From Parachlorella kessleri (taxonomy: Eukaryota; Chlorophyta; Trebouxiophyceae; Chlorellales; Chlorellaceae): a stretch of 50,417 bases of DNA. The notes under the pieces are model-generated. The model had not been told where the DNA came from and searched no databases. It saw only the letters and a program-made list of their open reading frames with translations. Each line of letters opens with the position of its first letter. The stretch's first letter is position 1. Below are positions 48,837 through 50,417 of the stretch, one piece after another. Location: positions 1-50,417 of the forward strand of contig BBXU01001974.1 in assembly GCA_001598975.1 (NCBI GenBank), in the 5' to 3' direction. Made by a program: the position numbers and the translations under genes.

Positions 48837-50417
48837 CTAGCGGGCCAGGCCTGCGATCCATGCGGCCATGTGCCTAGTCCTGATGGAGCTGGCCACGGTC
48901 CGGCCAGCCCTGCCCTCACCAATGTCGGCAGTGAGGCCATCACCGGCAGCGGCATCGTTCCCCGCCCTCAAGAACGCCTCCTCAGCAGCCTTGCCAACGG
49001 GATAGGTGGCACCTGCACCAGGGTCAGCTGAGCTGCAGCCATCACCAGGATGTAGAACTTGCGGGGTGCACCCACTTTATGCTGTCAATTGAGTTTGCTT
49101 TGGCCACTGGTCACAAGCCTTGCTGCAGTGACTAAGTCATGAACTTCCAGCTATTCTCTAGAGACGATGAGGTACGAAACGCAAGACAGCAAAGAGGCCA
49201 ATTGGAAGGGGCCACTGTAGCATACTGCAATTACCAAGGGTTGTGGCGGTGATGAAGGCCGCCTTACCTATAATGCCAGAGACAGGGGGAGTCAGGGGCT
49301 TGGTCAGTATGATCTCCGTGTCCAGCCTACAAGCACCAAGCATCACTGTTGTTAGATGTCTAGCCCACCCACTACATGTAGTACTCATATGCTGTCCCTG
49401 CTCGTCATGTAAGGCCCTTTCAGAGTTGTTATGTACCTTTCAGAGCTGTTATGTCTGGGGTCGTTGCTTGCAGACGTGTCAAGGAGGATGGTTGGACAGC
49501 TACACATGCATGCAAAAGCTTGGAGAGGCAGCTGGCATGCATATGCAGGCTGACAAGCTCTGGACACCACAGCGGACAGCAACATCAGCACGAGCCAGCA
49601 GTGTCTCGCCAGGTGAAGTCCTTGGCCCAGCCCTCCGCGGCATGCAGCATGGCCTGCTGATAGCCGGAGATGTGGTGCGCGGTGACGGTGAACTTGGGCG
49701 TAACGATGCGACAGCCGGCCACAGGGAACGGGCTGGTGCCATCATTCAAGACTGGGCAAGGCAGAAGCAAACAAGCAAGAGGAGGGTAGTTACCATGGCT
49801 GCGAACGTGCCGGCTGCGCCAACTGTGATAGGCGACTACAATGGAGAAACACAAGAACCCACCGGTGTGCACCACTGCCATTACATCTTGCCCATGGCAG
49901 TGAGCGCCGTACGTGTGCCTCTCCAGTGGCCATGGCTGCTTGTCATGTGGTCCGAGCTGCTTGCTGCGTTGCTCCCAGCTGGCGACTGTCGTGCAGCAAG
50001 GCTCACTCGAGCGGTCAACTTACGGAGCGATGCCTCCATGTCAGGGAAGCTGACTTCGGGCGTGGATGCAGAGAGCGCGGTAACTCTGTGGGTAGCCGGA
50101 GCACGGGCAGGCACTGCGGTGACTGCAAGCAGGTGAGGCATGTGCTGTGAGCTCTCAACATGCAGCCTCCAGCACTGCCACATTGATGGACTTGGGTGGG
50201 CTGCACACACGCGGCATAGTGGGGAGATTCTGCTGCCTTGGACCGGAAATATAACATACGAGTACTGGGATGAACCGTGTCAGCTGGCCCATGTACTCAC
50301 CCTGGAGCGTGCTGGTGTTGGGCAGGACGGCAGGAAGGCTGCAGGTGACCATGTCGCCTGCAGGGTCACTTTTAGATATAGCACAGCATCAGCCGAGGGT
50401 GCAACTGCTGTGCTGTG
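48837..50417 (-). CDS. Secreted VWD-like protein, tandem paralogue B (5' partial)
   Basis: Five exons in translation order: 50301-50357, 50024-50122, 49610-49751, 49268-49326, 48837-49012 (TAG). They correspond one-to-one, with identical exon lengths and phases, to the last five exons of paralogue A (57, 99, 142, 59, 176 bp). The protein segments are close: LNDGTSPFPVAGCR followed by TPKFTVTAH, and LTPPVSGIIG then ATYPVGKAAEEAFLRAG, with divergence at the extreme C-terminus (GLAR versus GLTP). The PAN, Cys-rich and VWD-like exons would lie to the right of the window. Intron after exon 49610-49751 starts with GC (49608-49609), whereas the paralogue has GT at the same place. Function as for paralogue A is inferred. 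Confidence 0.8.

Larger units (their letters stand above)
43140..49326 (-). repeat. Segmental tandem duplication including 3' UTRs
   Basis: The block from the 3' flank through the last five exons is present twice, at about 43140-44956 and 48640-50357, roughly 5.5 kb apart in direct orientation. Similarity continues past the stop codons: both flanks share GGCATAAA-type and GCAAGTGYTGCA segments in the same order. Introns have diverged much more than exons. Confidence 0.8.

Noticed and set aside
48515..48955. 146-codon minus-strand frame downstream of paralogue B
   Set aside because: Overlaps the last exon in another frame and the 3' UTR; similarity to the paralogue A flank does not preserve this frame.

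Overview
The window is nuclear DNA of a eukaryote with many short exons. It is most likely a GC-rich unicellular green alga of the trebouxiophyte kind. Evidence: almost every gene is split into exons of 50-250 bp with phase-consistent GT-AG (and several GC-AG) introns; codon use is GC-rich; the C-terminus of the LSM1 homologue and the presenilin loop look plant-like; and low-complexity Ala/Gln/Gly/Ser inserts interrupt otherwise conserved proteins. No bacterial operon signals, tRNA, rRNA or CRISPR were seen. All gene models are hand-spliced: exon ends were accepted only when donor, acceptor, reading phase and family similarity agreed.

Layout, left to right. 1-7720 (+): 3' part of a very large helical-repeat protein, tentatively a Nup188/Nup205-type scaffold nucleoporin (18 exons here, about 770 aa). 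8269-13468 (-): Spinster-like major facilitator transporter, 13 exons, 726 aa. 13752-17526 (+): a class I glutamine amidotransferase (gamma-glutamyl-peptidase type) whose reading frame runs without a stop into a BLOC-1 subunit 2 (BLOS2) domain, 548 aa. 17907-19977 (-): METTL21-type protein methyltransferase. 20083-20539 (-): small membrane protein of VanZ/DUF2279 type, 5' end unresolved. 20829-20985: hAT-type miniature inverted-repeat element with 8-bp target duplication. 21412-27059 (+): Egt1, a fused EgtD-EgtB ergothioneine synthase, 868 aa. 28008-30160 (-): type II membrane glycosyltransferase, 391 aa. 31086-35096 (-): presenilin. 35394-35952 (+): 76-aa prefoldin-like protein resembling the vertebrate ASNSD1-uORF product. 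36057-39891 (+): REXO4/Rex4 DEDDh exonuclease, 468 aa. 40613-about 42231 (-): LSM1. 43338-47097 (-): secreted PAN + Cys-rich + VWD-like protein, 385 aa. 48837->50417 (-): its tandem paralogue, 5' end outside the window.

The neighbours do not form one pathway; this is ordinary mixed gene content of a compact algal chromosome. The points of most interest are the amidotransferase-BLOS2 frame fusion, an apparently high share of GC-AG introns (seven among roughly 95-100 placed), a GT-to-GC donor switch between the two tandem paralogues, the clean hAT MITE, and the easily missed prefoldin-like microprotein gene between presenilin and REXO4.
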